This document shows positions 17,404-26,002 of a stretch of 64,000 nucleotides of DNA, one piece after another. The DNA lies in contig NZ_NIDE01000001.1 of assembly GCF_002197845.1 (NCBI RefSeq), positions 186,001 through 250,000 on the forward strand. The letters run 5' to 3'. The notes beneath the pieces were generated by a model. That model did no database searches and was not told where the DNA came from. It saw nothing but the letters and a program-made list of their open reading frames with translations. Each line of letters starts with the position of its first letter. Within the stretch, counting starts at the first letter, position 1. A program made the position numbers and the translations under genes. This DNA is from Fimbriiglobus ruber (GTDB lineage Bacteria; Planctomycetota; Planctomycetia; Gemmatales; Gemmataceae).

Positions 17404-17837
17404 CCGACGAGCATTACCGGAGGACGGGCGACGCGGCCAGCCGTTTGGCCGAGATCCGGAAAGGAGCGAAAACTACCGAAGCGTCCGGCGAGGAAGTCGC
17501 GCTGGAGGTGGCGGATAGTGACAACGAAAGTTACTCGACCTTAAGCGCTGACCGCCAGCAAAAGGTCATGCTGGAACTGCGCCTCCTAACCGGAAACGCG
17601 AAGGCACTCGCCTATAGTTATCTCGTCAGCATCGACTTCAATCCCACGTCCGGCATCGCGATGGACTTCTCGGCCTACGACGTGCGGATCTCGGGGCGGA
17701 ACCTGCGGCCGTTATTCTCCGGGTTGGTGGCCCAACGGGTCGCTTACGTGCAGGAGCGGGACGAGCTTTACGGCGAGGTCGACACAGCGGCCGATGCCAT
17801 GATCGTGACCAAGATTGTGGTCAAAGAACGGAGCTAA
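17400..17837 (+). CDS. Hypothetical protein coupled to relaxase
   Basis: 145 residues, starting in a 4-bp overlap with the relaxase stop, so almost certainly co-translated with it. The N-terminal half is charged and probably disordered; the second half (SAYDVRISGRNLRPLFSGLV, then YVQERDELYGE) looks folded alpha/beta. No known domain is recognised. Position suggests an accessory role in mobilisation, for example a relaxosome factor, but this is inference only. Confidence 0.75.
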   Translation: MTDEHYRRTGDAASRLAEIRKGAKTTEASGEEVALEVADSDNESYSTLSADRQQKVMLELRLLTGNAKALAYSYLVSIDFNPTSGIAMDFSAYDVRISGRNLRPLFSGLVAQRVAYVQERDELYGEVDTAADAMIVTKIVVKERS

Positions 17838-17871
17838 ACTTCGTGCCGATAAAGCGGCTTTAACTGCCGAT

Positions 17872-17893
17872 CGGCGGGACCGAAGTCCCGCCG
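17872..17893. terminator. Hairpin between convergent genes
   Basis: Perfect 9-bp stem CGGCGGGAC / GTCCCGCCG closed by a CGAA tetraloop, placed between the end of the relaxase operon and the end of the minus-strand gene at 17906. No T-run follows on either strand, so termination would be weak or Rho-assisted. Confidence 0.5.
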
Positions 17894-17905
17894 GAAGAGC
17901 CTGTC

Positions 17906-18130
17906 CTATTTGGACGGGTCGGTTTCCGCTGATTTTTCGGATGGCACCCGAAGTGTGATGCGGCCGTCGAGCGGGAGGGCATCGATCAGGAGGTTGAAGC
18001 CTTTTCCGTCGGAGTGCGAAAAAGCGATTCCGATCCGGTTAAAGTAACCTTTCTCGTCTTTTCCTTCGCGGACTTGGTAGGCGATGAAAGCCGGCTTCGT
18101 GGATTTGGTGGATTTGTTCTTGGTCGTCAT
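17906..18130 (-). CDS. Small conserved-looking plasmid protein, unknown function
   Basis: 74 residues: a Lys/Thr/Ser-rich head (TTKNKSTKSTK), then a compact beta-rich body (AFIAYQVREGKDEKGYFNRIG, split here as AFIAYQVREG and GYFNRIGIAF), with LIDALPLDGRITLR near the end. Short proteins of this pattern occur on conjugative plasmids without assigned function. The ATG at 18130 has a good AAGGAGA site. Its leader contains copy 2 of the structured element, at the same distance from the start codon as copy 1 from its gene. The two genes do not resemble each other, so the shared leader is the link between them. Confidence 0.72.
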   Translation of the reverse strand: MTTKNKSTKSTKPAFIAYQVREGKDEKGYFNRIGIAFSHSDGKGFNLLIDALPLDGRITLRVPSEKSAETDPSK

Positions 18131-18192
18131 AAAGATTCTCCTTGGTTAGTGTTTCTAGACCGCGACCCCGCGGCCTTTATGCCCGGCGATGA

Positions 18193-18300
18193 ACAGCCGA
18201 AGTAACCGGGGCATTCATGCCTTCTCACCCAGGCAAGCGAAAAACCGAGGCTCCCGCAGGGAAACGGTTTTGGCAGCTTGCCGGGGCCGGTGGCGGCTGT
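18193..18300 (-). promoter_or_regulatory. Candidate structured RNA leader, copy 2
   Basis: A 108-nt segment ending 62 nt before the start codon at 18130. Pairings mirror copy 1: ACAGCC with GGCTGT, ACCGG with CCGGT, GGCAAGC with GCTTGCC, AACCG with CGGTT, and an inner TCCC/GGGA hairpin; an extra GGCAT/ATGCC hairpin sits on one flank. A second hairpin (CCGCG, loop GGGT, CGCGG) separates it from the Shine-Dalgarno, as in copy 1. The GCAAGC/GCTTGC stem and its internal loops are conserved while other stems covary. Confidence 0.6.
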
Positions 18301-18798
18301 AGCAGGGAAGCAAAAAAGGCAAGGAGTCGTGGACACTTACGAAACATGACCGAGCGAAGAGAATTTCCTCTCGACCATACAAATCTGCCGAAATATCCAC
18401 GCTGGCTTTCCAAGACCCTTCCGCGAGAGAAACGGAAGGACGACGGCGCAAGGTTACTCTGGGATCGGCTGAAAAAAATCGCTCTCCTTGGCCGTTCGCT
18501 TTTGACGGAAATGCTCTGAAAAAACAGATTCCTGATCACCCGCCGGGGCCTGCTCTCATAAAAGCGGGTTATCCGAGGATCGGACTGCCCGGCCAGTCAC
18601 TAGACGTACCGAACCCGGCGGCATGAAGCGCTTTTACCTTTGTCCTTTGCTGCGCCAGTGAGTTTGGGCATTTGACTCCGGCAGAGGCGACACGGAACAT
18701 GTGAGGTCGAGGACCGTTTGCAACGCCGGGCCGAGTGTTTTGCAGCGGAAGCGATTAGGTTCAAAAGTGCAATGAATTGTTCTTTCAGTGCGATATGA
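18301..18798. other. Intergenic, one doubtful small frame
   Basis: About 500 bp without a supported gene. A plus-strand frame from an ATG at 18346 to 18519 encodes 57 residues (starts MTERREFPLDHTN) with a basic C-terminus, no domain and no clear ribosome binding site; it may be real but cannot be supported. Confidence 0.4.
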
Positions 18799-18821
18799 AA
18801 AAGCCCCGCCGAAGCGGGGCA
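18799..18821 (-). terminator. Rho-independent terminator, minus strand
   Basis: Perfect 7-bp GCCCCGC/GCGGGGC stem with a four-base TTCG loop, followed on the minus strand by five T. It lies 10 bp after the stop codon of the gene at 18831. Confidence 0.88.
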
Positions 18822-18830
18822 AAAATCGGG

Positions 18831-19076
18831 TTACGCACGGTTGCGTACAAGTTTGGCAATTTCGTCATTTATATAAAGCATGAATTCACTGACGATCTGC
18901 TTATCGCTCTCGCTTTCGGCCCGCTCGAACGCGTCACACGCAAAATCCATGTGGTTGATGTAGACTCCTAGTTTTTCTAGGAAACTCGTCACTAACCCCA
19001 GTTCGGTTTCCAATTCATTTCGTGCAAGCTCCACGCTAAAAACATTGTCGGGTACCGTCCCGTTATTGCCGCTCAT
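18831..19076 (-). CDS. Small helical hypothetical protein
   Basis: 81 residues from the internal ATG at 19076 (MSGNNGTVPDNVF); the frame is open 12 codons further upstream. Predicted mainly helical, with an acidic second half (DFACDAFERAESESDKQ). It is followed by a strong terminator, which supports it being a real transcribed gene. Base composition is AT-richer than the neighbours, suggesting separate origin. No domain recognised. Confidence 0.5.
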   Translation of the reverse strand: MSGNNGTVPDNVFSVELARNELETELGLVTSFLEKLGVYINHMDFACDAFERAESESDKQIVSEFMLYINDEIAKLVRNRA

Positions 19077-19359
19077 GAGGTAAAAAACCGCTTTCGGGCG
19101 CGAACTCCGCAAAAAGTATGTCTTCCCCGCTCACCATTATTCGTTTCAAAATACGGCTAAACCACAGGTGACGACACGAACTTTTTAGTCCATCTAACCG
19201 ACGTTGTTTGACCGTAAAACTGGTCATTATTGATTCGTAAAAGCTAGAAATCTGACCAAGCTCGACAATCAAGGCAGGGTGGACTGGGTATAACCGAACA
19301 AAGTCCGCGGGAGCGTTTATTGCCACCGCGGGCCGTGGTGAAGTTTTCCGATCCCTCAA
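19063..19359 (-). CDS. Possible hypothetical protein overlapping the next gene
   Basis: 98-residue frame ending 14 bp inside the start of the gene at 18831, as expected for coupled small genes. Internal stretch LYPVHPALIVELGQISSFYE has plausible amphipathic character. There is no recognised domain and no good ribosome binding site; a shorter start at MTSFTVKQRR is possible. It could be a decayed larger gene. Confidence 0.35.
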   Translation of the reverse strand: MRDRKTSPRPAVAINAPADFVRLYPVHPALIVELGQISSFYESIMTSFTVKQRRLDGLKSSCRHLWFSRILKRIMVSGEDILFAEFAPESGFLPHERQ

Positions 19360-19421
19360 AATCGGGCGAGTCAGATCACTGAATCAATGAAGTGAATCGC
19401 CCATATTACGATCCATCACCT

Positions 19422-19808
19422 TTATCCGCCATTAACGGCAATACGCTTAGGCCGAACCGCCTCGGCCTTCGGCGCCCGAACCGTCAGCACTCCGTCCTTA
19501 AGGGAAGCCTCAATACGGCCGGTCTCGACTTTCTCCGTGACCTTGAACGCGCGGTAAAAGTCACGGATGCCGTACTCGGAGTAGAGGAGCTTTTTCCCAA
19601 CATGTCTGGGCAGGCAGGAGGCGTGCAAGATCAACTCGCCGTCCTTGCACGTGAGCGACACGTCCTCCTGCTTGACCCCCGGTAAGTCGGCGTACAGGGT
19701 CAGCGCGTCGTCGGTCTCGACGACATCCACCCGCGGGGCGTACACACGCATGGTCGGGCGGGGAGTTTCAATCTTCTGTGTCTGAGCGCTTTGCAGATTG
19801 CTGGTCAT
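19422..19808 (-). CDS. Hsp20/alpha-crystallin small heat-shock protein
   Basis: 128 residues with an alpha-crystallin domain from about residue 25: PRVDVVETDDALTLYADLPG, VSLTCKDGELILHA, FYRAFKVTEKVETGRIEASL, and the closing DGVLTVRAPKAEAV with PKRIAV as the C-terminal anchor motif. ATP-independent holdase that keeps unfolding proteins soluble. It has a consensus AAAGGAGG site and sits 47 bp after a second Hsp20 gene, forming a two-gene operon. Such pairs are common cargo on mobile elements and may give heat or oxidative-stress tolerance. Confidence 0.95.
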   Translation of the reverse strand: MTSNLQSAQTQKIETPRPTMRVYAPRVDVVETDDALTLYADLPGVKQEDVSLTCKDGELILHASCLPRHVGKKLLYSEYGIRDFYRAFKVTEKVETGRIEASLKDGVLTVRAPKAEAVRPKRIAVNGG

Positions 19809-19855
19809 GGCTACCTCCTTTCGGGATGGTGCGAGGAATGGGAGTCATACGTGGG

Positions 19856-20281
19856 CTAAGCTGCCGCCAACGCAGGCACAACGGCTTTTACCGCAATGCG
19901 CCGCGGCTTGACGGATTCGACCTTGCGAAGTGTGACGGTAAGTACGCCGGCCTCGTATTTGGCTTCGACCGCATTCGGGTCCACGGTTACCGGGAGGGTA
20001 ATGGTTCGGCTGAACTCGCCGTACATGCACTCTTGGTACAACCACTCGCCAGAGCCGGTTGACGGAGCGCGTTCGGCAGAAATCGTGAGCTGGTCGCCAT
20101 CAGTTACCGACACCCCAATGTCCTCAGCCACTAGGCCAGGAACCTCGGACTCGACATACAAGGCGTCCTCGTCCTCCCAAACACTCAGCGGCGGGTATGC
20201 GGGAGGCGAGAGGTCTGGGCTGTCAAACCCAGCCGGACCGAACAGGCGATCCATCTGCTCAAAAAGGCGGTTGGCGAACAT
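19856..20281 (-). CDS. Hsp20/alpha-crystallin small heat-shock protein
   Basis: 141 residues from the ATG at 20281, chosen for the strong AAAGGAGG eight bases upstream; the frame is open 14 codons further. N-terminal MFANRLFEQMDRLFG is the usual amphipathic helix, then PPLSVWEDEDALYVESEVPG, VSVTDGDQLTISAERA, GEFSRTITLPVTVDPNAVEA and GVLTVTLRKVESVKPRRIAV. First gene of the Hsp20 pair. The two proteins differ enough to be separate paralogues able to form mixed oligomers, which is inference. Confidence 0.95.
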   Translation of the reverse strand: MFANRLFEQMDRLFGPAGFDSPDLSPPAYPPLSVWEDEDALYVESEVPGLVAEDIGVSVTDGDQLTISAERAPSTGSGEWLYQECMYGEFSRTITLPVTVDPNAVEAKYEAGVLTVTLRKVESVKPRRIAVKAVVPALAAA

Positions 20282-21282
20282 GAGGGGTCCTCCTTTCGCG
20301 GTTGGGAATGGAGTCCCCGGCACCCGGTTGGGAACGGCAGGCCCGATTTGGATTAAATGGTCCTAGCCGAGCTCGGGATACCGAGGGCTTAAAAAGGTCC
20401 GTTCGCTTACAGGGCCAACCAGAAAAGAACCGACATCCCGTGGTGCCAATTCTGCGCTGGTCAGTGTCCCAACGAGCCAAAATGCAAGTCGCGCGCCGGA
20501 AAAGTAACTCCAGTAGAACAGACATCTGTCGCGCCGCAAGTGCTTGTGACGGATAGATTTTTGTTCGATGGCAAGCTAGCATGACGAGGAGCGGCAAAGC
20601 AAGAGAAGCTGTCATGGTGACAGCCTGTGCGAAAAGTGATTTTGCATGCGTCAGTCGGGGGTAGGGGCGGCTCAGCCGGTCTGCAGGACGGAACTCTGAA
20701 GCACACGACCCATCAGGGGGACGCCCAATCACTTCAAAGCCATCATCCTCTCCGCTGATGCTGGGTGGATCTCTCCTGAGAGCCACCTCCGAACCGTCCG
20801 AGGCTTTACGGTGTACTCACAGCCAGGTAGCATCATCGCTGTTCCCCTCTTACCACATCTGGGAGAAGTGATGTTCAGGAATGTGGCATTCGCCCTAGGC
20901 TGAACCGCACGGACATATGAGGTCCGTGCGGGGGCTGATTGGTTTGCCGTCGCCTTCGTCTTCGCCGTCGGGGGAATTCGAAGGGTAAGGGGGTCCCCGA
21001 CGGCGAAGACGAAGGCGACCCTGTAATGGCCGCGCCCCTCTCTCGGAGACTGGCAGGGTTAAAGGGACCGAATGGGGAATTGCTAGAGCCCGAGTCCGAG
21101 CCGGAGGGGGAATTTCATGCGCCTTTTGCGTCACCCACAACAGAAGCGGTGTACGGGTTGGGCTTTTAGGTCCAGAAAGGGAGGGCGTGGGAACCGCAGG
21201 GTTCCCACATGAGCTCACGCTCTTTGGTAGCGAATGAACCTCTGGGAAGACCCAAGAGATTCTTGCTAACGTGCCGCAGAAT
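20282..21282. other. Structured intergenic region beside integrase
   Basis: One kb with no supported gene but three strong hairpins near the 3' end of the minus-strand recombinase: 20905-20931, 20949-21019 and 21187-21208 (entered together below). Frames covering the hairpins are low-complexity and not credible proteins. Confidence 0.5.
20905..21208. repeat. Cluster of three perfect hairpins
   Basis: Hairpin A: CCGCACGGAC / GTCCGTGCGG (20905-20931), 10-bp stem and 7-nt loop. Hairpin B: a perfect 25-bp inverted repeat, 20949-20973 with 20995-21019, loop 21 nt; the arm begins GTCGCCTTCGTCTTCGCC. Hairpin C: GTGGGAACC / GGTTCCCAC (21187-21208), loop GCAG. The cluster starts about 75 bp from the end of the tyrosine recombinase gene. 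None has a T-run. Possible recombination substrate, terminator array or insertion scar. Confidence 0.75.
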
Positions 21283-22335
21283 TTAAAGAGAAATGCGCTC
21301 GACGAGATTACGGGTGACAGCCTTTTGCCGGCGGTCATAGAGGCGGGTGGTCCGGGGATCGGCGTGACCGGCTAAAAATTGCACGTCTTCGAGAGCCGCG
21401 CCGTTGGTCAGCAAATTCGTGATGGTGGCGACCCGGAACGAGTGCGGGGAGAGGCGTCCCGGTAAGTCATGGTCGGACAGCCGGCGTTTCACCATCCGGC
21501 AGATATCGTTCCCGGAGACCGCCGTTGCCGTTAGCACTCCGGTTCTTCCGACACAACTTGGGAACAGGGGGGCTTCCTTGGTAGCGTTCAGCAGGCTGGT
21601 CACATCCAAATAGGCCAACAAGAATTGTTGGAGGTCGTGCCGCACCGGAATTTCCCGGATGCGATTGCCCTTTTCACGGAACCGCAGCAGATATTGCGTC
21701 CCGTCGCTCTCCAAATCCCCCCGGCGGAGGCGGGCAACGGCTCCGGCCCGGGCCGCGGTGTACACAAGCACCCCCAGTATGGCGCGATCTCGGAGACCGA
21801 CTGGACGGGAAGTGTCAACCTCGCCGAGTAATTGCCGGACCTGCTCGGCGGAGATTTCGGGCGTCCGGCCTTCCTGCACCTGATAGCGTTCGCCCCGGAC
21901 GGTGGCGGCGGGATTTAAAATCAGGACGTGCCGATTCACCAAGCGGTCAAATAGGGCGCGGAGGGCCGCGAGAGCCAGCTTTTTACTGGGAATCGACCCC
22001 GGATGCTGATCGAAATAACGACCGATCAATCCGGGCGTCACCTGTTCCAGCGGAGTGTGACTGGACTCCAGCCAGGAGCAGAATTGGCGGACCGCGCGTT
22101 CATACGCTTTCCGGGTGTGGGAATTTCTGAGCCAGCCGTGGAAGAATTCCTCCCAGGCGAAGGAGGCGGCTCGGCCAGCATTGACGATAATCTCTGGCGG
22201 AGGAATTTCAACATTTTCGATGTTGCAGGACGCCGATTGGTCATGAGGGAGTATCATTTCGGATGTTCTGGTCATTTCACAAACCTGACAGCTCGTAGCG
22301 GCTTCGTCCACGTTCCAAATCAATTGGAATCGCAT
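21283..22335 (-). CDS. Tyrosine recombinase (phage integrase family)
   Basis: 350 residues. A core-binding SAM-like domain (SHTRKAYERAVRQFCSWLE) precedes the catalytic domain. Catalytic residues are visible: Arg in YTAARAGAVARLRRGDL, Lys in FREKGNRIREIPV, His-x-x-Arg in SPHSFRVATI, the second His in GHADPRTT and the nucleophile Tyr in RLYDRR. The true start may be an internal Met. It resembles stand-alone XerC/XerD-like enzymes of plasmids and integrons more than the tRNA-linked integrase at 42886. Adjacent hairpins could be its sites. Role may be resolution of plasmid multimers or cassette movement. Confidence 0.9.
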   Translation of the reverse strand: MRFQLIWNVDEAATSCQVCEMTRTSEMILPHDQSASCNIENVEIPPPEIIVNAGRAASFAWEEFFHGWLRNSHTRKAYERAVRQFCSWLESSHTPLEQVTPGLIGRYFDQHPGSIPSKKLALAALRALFDRLVNRHVLILNPAATVRGERYQVQEGRTPEISAEQVRQLLGEVDTSRPVGLRDRAILGVLVYTAARAGAVARLRRGDLESDGTQYLLRFREKGNRIREIPVRHDLQQFLLAYLDVTSLLNATKEAPLFPSCVGRTGVLTATAVSGNDICRMVKRRLSDHDLPGRLSPHSFRVATITNLLTNGAALEDVQFLAGHADPRTTRLYDRRQKAVTRNLVERISL

Positions 22336-22671
22336 GTGCTAGATAAATAAATATTGAACGTGACAAAAAATCAACTAACACGATAATGAAATGAGGCTAT
22401 AGCCTATAATTTGAATTCTTAGCCTGCATTTCTGGCTACTTATCGAACTTTGTTCGATTCCATCCCTCGTGTTCCGAAGCAATTGCCTGGATGGCTTCCA
22501 CCCGTCGATGAATTCGCGCGGTAACAAGCTCTTCGGCCGCCAATCGACGAGTTCCGATTCTATCGGAAGTCCCCTCAAGGTTTGTATCCGTTCACGGGCT
22601 CCGACTCACGTGATCTGCGCCTGGATTTTTAAGGGCATTTCGCGATGAACTCACGCGGGCGATGTTGTCGG
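22336..22671. other. Spacer with possible gene fragment
   Basis: On the minus strand an open stretch from about 22585 to 22436 ends in a stop and reads, in part, AAEELVTARIHRRVEAIQAI, with coding-like composition but no start codon. It may be the tail of a gene lost when the IS66 element inserted. Nothing else is seen. Confidence 0.3.
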
Positions 22672-24212
22672 TCAGGCCGCTACGGGGACGAGTGAGGGTC
22701 GTGCGGTCCCATTCCGGTCGGCCACGACCGCGGCCGTCAGGAACGCCAGGATGTTCCGCTTCTGCCGCCGGCAACTGGCGATCACCGTCAAGATCCGCTC
22801 GACGTACCGACTCCCGCGGGCGCTGTCGGTCCCGTAGCTGGTCTTCCGCCAGCAGACGGCGTGACGGAGTTCCCGCTCGGCGGCGTTGTTCGTCGGCTCG
22901 ACCGTCGACCGGCGGGCGAACGTCCACAACGCGTCCGCCGTCGCCCACAGGTTGGCGCACACGGCGGCCGTCTTCGGGCACCCGCAGGCGCGGCCGCGAG
23001 CGAGCAGGGCGTGGACCTCGTCCCGCAACCCCGGAAGGTAATTCCGCCGGAACGTGCCGCGGGTGATCGTCCCGTCGCGAACGCGTTCCCAGTGTTCGAA
23101 CAAGATCCGGGCGTGAGCCAACAATTCCTCCCCGATCCCCGACCCGGCGTTCGTCCGGTCGATCATGGCCTGGAAATCGCGGGCGAGGTGGGCCCCGCAG
23201 AGTTGGCGCCGGGCCGGGGTGAGGTGGTCATAGACGACGTACCGGTCCGTCGTGTGGATCGTCGTGGCTCCCCCCGGAGGTCGTCGAACGCGGCCCGGTT
23301 GCGGCACCCGCGGATGAGGAAAACAACGACCGCGGGGGTGACGGCGACCCACAGCCACGCCTTCTTCTTTCGTTGGTGGGTCGGCGTGGTCCCGCGCGCG
23401 TCCAGGGGCAGTGGAGGTGGGGGCGCTTCGGTCGGTGGGTCCGGAGGGGGCGACGACTCGACCGGCGGGGTCGCCGGGTGGCGGCCCTCATACCACGTCG
23501 TTTCGTCGAGGTTGGCATCCTGGGTCTTGGTGTACTCATGAGCCGCGGTGTGAATCGGCCCGAGGGCCGTGCTGGTCCGGTGCTCCAGATTGGTGATGGT
23601 GCCCAGACTCATGGGGATGCCGAAGACGTCCTCGAAGAGTTGGCGGGTCGGCCGCTTGCCGATCCGGCACCCGCCCGTCAAGTACGCGGCGGTCGCTTGG
23701 ACCGCCGGGCCGAACCCGGTGGCGGCTTCGGGAACCGGCGGGGCGGTCGTCCGGACGCGGCAGTGCGGGCAGGTCAGGGTGTGACGGCGGTGGTGAATCA
23801 CGTGCCGCATCTTCGCCGGCAGATCGATGACCTGATCGATAACGGGCTCGGGGTCGTCACCGGTGAGGGCCTGTTGGCAGCGGCCGCAGCGGGTCGGCTT
23901 GTGGTCGAGGACTTCGTCGGCCGGAAGAATCGTCCGCTCGTGCTTCGGGTGACCGGGTTGGCCACCCCGTCTCTTGCCGGACGGCGTTCGGGGCGGGGCC
24001 GGCTTGGCGTGCGGTGGGTCGGACGACGGCGGCTTGTGTGAATTGATCGAGTTCTGGCTGACTCGTTCGGACAGATGGGCGACCTGGGCGCGGAGGGTGG
24101 CGATCTCTTCGGTGAGAGCGGCGATGATGGCTTGCGCGGCCGCGGGAAACGTGGCCCACAAGTCGTCAGGAATCGAAGGCGGTCGCGGCATAGCCAAGTA
24201 AATGCGCGGCAC
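22672..24212 (-). pseudogene. IS66-family transposase (TnpC-like), frameshifted
   Basis: Transposase of about 500 residues in two frames. The first part (24212 to about 23270) has the leucine-zipper-like LTEEIATLRAQVAHLSERVSQ, the SDPPHAKP linker, a zinc-finger region (CGRCQQ and CPHCRV) and LDETTWYEG with the first catalytic Asp. The second part (about 23275 to 22672) continues with TDRYVVYDHL, CGAHLARDFQAM and the acidic TVEPTNNAAERELRHAV typical of IS66. The join lies in a G run near 23268-23273; adding one base restores a single frame. The element is therefore inactive unless slippage occurs. Inverted repeats were not identified. Confidence 0.85.
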
Positions 24213-24224
24213 CCGTCGCGGTTG

Positions 24225-24550
24225 TCAAGCCGAAGCAGAAATGGAGTCGTGGACGGATACCAAGGTTTTGCTGGGTTTCAGTGCTTTAATACGGTGGGCG
24301 ATTTCCGAAGAATTCGGCATTGGTTTGCAAAGTGGGCCGGAAGGTTGGCCAGAAAAACTGGCTTTCAATTGGTCACGGAGACTTTCGAACTCGAACAAAT
24401 ATTCGTCGTGAAGGAAGGGAGCGCCTAATCGCGAACGGTAATCGCGGAGTTGACCTTCGGCGATCGACCGCTCTTGCTGGGCGGCTAGGATTTGAGACTC
24501 GTAGCTGCCGGCTTGATAATAAAAGGAATTAAGGGGAATCGCTTGAACTC
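24225..24550 (-). pseudogene. C-terminal remnant of a large helicase/methylase-type protein
   Basis: Minus-strand open stretch with no start codon, about 108 residues, ending in TGA at 24225. It reads QILAAQQERSIAEGQLRDYR, RLGAPFLHDEYLFEFESL, RDQLKASFSG and SEIAHRIKAL. This coiled pattern is like the C-terminal tail of large plasmid-borne helicase/DNA-methylase proteins (strawberry-notch type), by memory of the family rather than a search. A stop codon lies just upstream in the same frame, so the front of the gene is gone. It abuts the IS66 remnant, which suggests that insertion removed the rest. Confidence 0.45.
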
Positions 24551-25051
24551 AGGATGGTGAAAATGACGCATGTATCACATTGTCCAGATATATTTGACAC
24601 CGACATACATTTCAATGACACGGTTAGCCTTGATTGAATCGGATGATGTCGGTGCAATGCTGGATGAGACGGGCCTCAAAAGCTAGTCTCCTCGTATGGT
24701 AGACGAGTGAAGACAGGGCACGGCAGAAGAAGATGTCTCGCCACTTATATCTTGTTAACGTTTTATTAACTATTGTTTGCTATTATGAGATTTCAACTGA
24801 CGTATTAAGAAGAGAGCGCATTGGAGGCGCGGCATGGATGTACTTGAGGGATCAAGAAAAAAGATTGTTGGACGCCATTTGTGCGCAACCAGACGATAAC
24901 ACCGTGCGGCTGGTATACGCAGATTGGCTGGATGACCATGCTGGAGATGAAATGCCAGGCCATTCCTCCGCCTAGGAGATGCATGATCGGGCAGAACTTA
25001 TCAGAACCCAAATAAGCCTTGCGACCGCGAATCAAATGACAGAACCACTTA

Positions 25052-26002
25052 GAGGCTGTCCGAAAAGTGACCTTGCTGTAAGTTGTGCGTCTCTTGTAAG
25101 TTAGTCGCTCCTTCGTACTCGAGGAGCGAAGTCATGGATGCGACCGTTCGCAAACCGTATCCGACCGATTTGACCGACCTCCAATGGGAGATCATCCAGG
25201 TCGTCCTGCCGGCCGCCCGACCCGGAGGACGCCCCCGGTCGGTGGACCTCCGGGAGGTGCTGAACGCGATCGTGTACGTGAACCGGTCGGGGTGTCAGTG
25301 GTCGATGCTCCCGCACGACTTCCCGGCCAAGAGTACGGTGTACGAATACTTCGCCCAGTGGCGGGACGATGGCACCTGGCAAGAACTCCTGGATGTCCTC
25401 CGGGAGGGGTATCGGGAAGTCCACGCCCCGAGTCACGAGCGGACCCCGAGTGCCGCGAGCATCGACAGCCAGTCGGTCAAAGGGACCGAACACGCGGGCG
25501 GGAACGGGTACGATGCGGGCAAGAAAATCCAGGGCCGGAAGCGGTCGATCGTGGTCGATACGCTGGGCCTGCTGATGGTCGTGGCGGTGACCGCCGGGCA
25601 CGTCGACGACGCGGCCGCGGCCCCGACCGTACTCGAAGGGTTGGACCGTGACGCGTACCCGCGATTGAAGGTCGTGTGGGCCGACGGGAAGTACCACAAC
25701 CATGCCCTGAACGGGTGGAAAGACGGCCACCCGGAACTCGGATGGGAACTCGTCATCGTCCGCCGACCGGACGGGGTAAAGGGGTTCACCCTGTTACCCA
25801 AGCGGTGGGTCGTCGAGCGGACGTTCGGGTGGCTCGGGCGGGCCCGGCGGTTAAGTCGTAATTATGAGCGACTGAATAGTTCCAGCGAATCCATGATTCG
25901 TGTGCGGTCAATCCAGCTGATCCTCAATCGCATGGATCCACAAGAGCGTTATCCCCCGTTTAAATATAGAGTTGCATCAAAATAGTCTTCCCGGACAGGC
26001 TC
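25052..26002 (+). mobile_element. IS5-family insertion sequence, copy 1
   Basis: 951 bp with imperfect ends GAGGCTGTCCG (left) and GAGCCTGTCCG (right, opposite strand). TTA is present on both sides (25049-25051 and 26003-26005) as the target duplication. A second copy of the same length lies at 41367-42317 in opposite orientation and encodes an identical protein, so both moved recently. Confidence 0.93.
25134..25985 (+). CDS. IS5-family DDE transposase (copy 1)
   Basis: 283 residues from the ATG at 25134, which follows GAGGAG. The N-terminal DUF4096-type domain reads LTDLQWEIIQVVLPAARPGG. Catalytic residues: first Asp in ASIDSQSVKG, second Asp in VWADGKYHNH, and Glu in VERTFGWLGRARRLSRNYER, the DDE signature of IS5 relatives. 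Identical in sequence to the protein of copy 2. Intact and probably active. Confidence 0.94.
   Translation: MDATVRKPYPTDLTDLQWEIIQVVLPAARPGGRPRSVDLREVLNAIVYVNRSGCQWSMLPHDFPAKSTVYEYFAQWRDDGTWQELLDVLREGYREVHAPSHERTPSAASIDSQSVKGTEHAGGNGYDAGKKIQGRKRSIVVDTLGLLMVVAVTAGHVDDAAAAPTVLEGLDRDAYPRLKVVWADGKYHNHALNGWKDGHPELGWELVIVRRPDGVKGFTLLPKRWVVERTFGWLGRARRLSRNYERLNSSSESMIRVRSIQLILNRMDPQERYPPFKYRVASK

Noticed and set aside
20939-21169. Frame across the 25-bp inverted repeat as a small acidic protein
   Set aside because: Sequence is dictated by the inverted repeat; low complexity and no ribosome binding site.
25101-25730. 209-residue minus-strand frame antisense to the IS5 transposase
   Set aside because: Shadow of the high-GC transposase gene; repeated identically in copy 2 and without domain or ribosome binding site.
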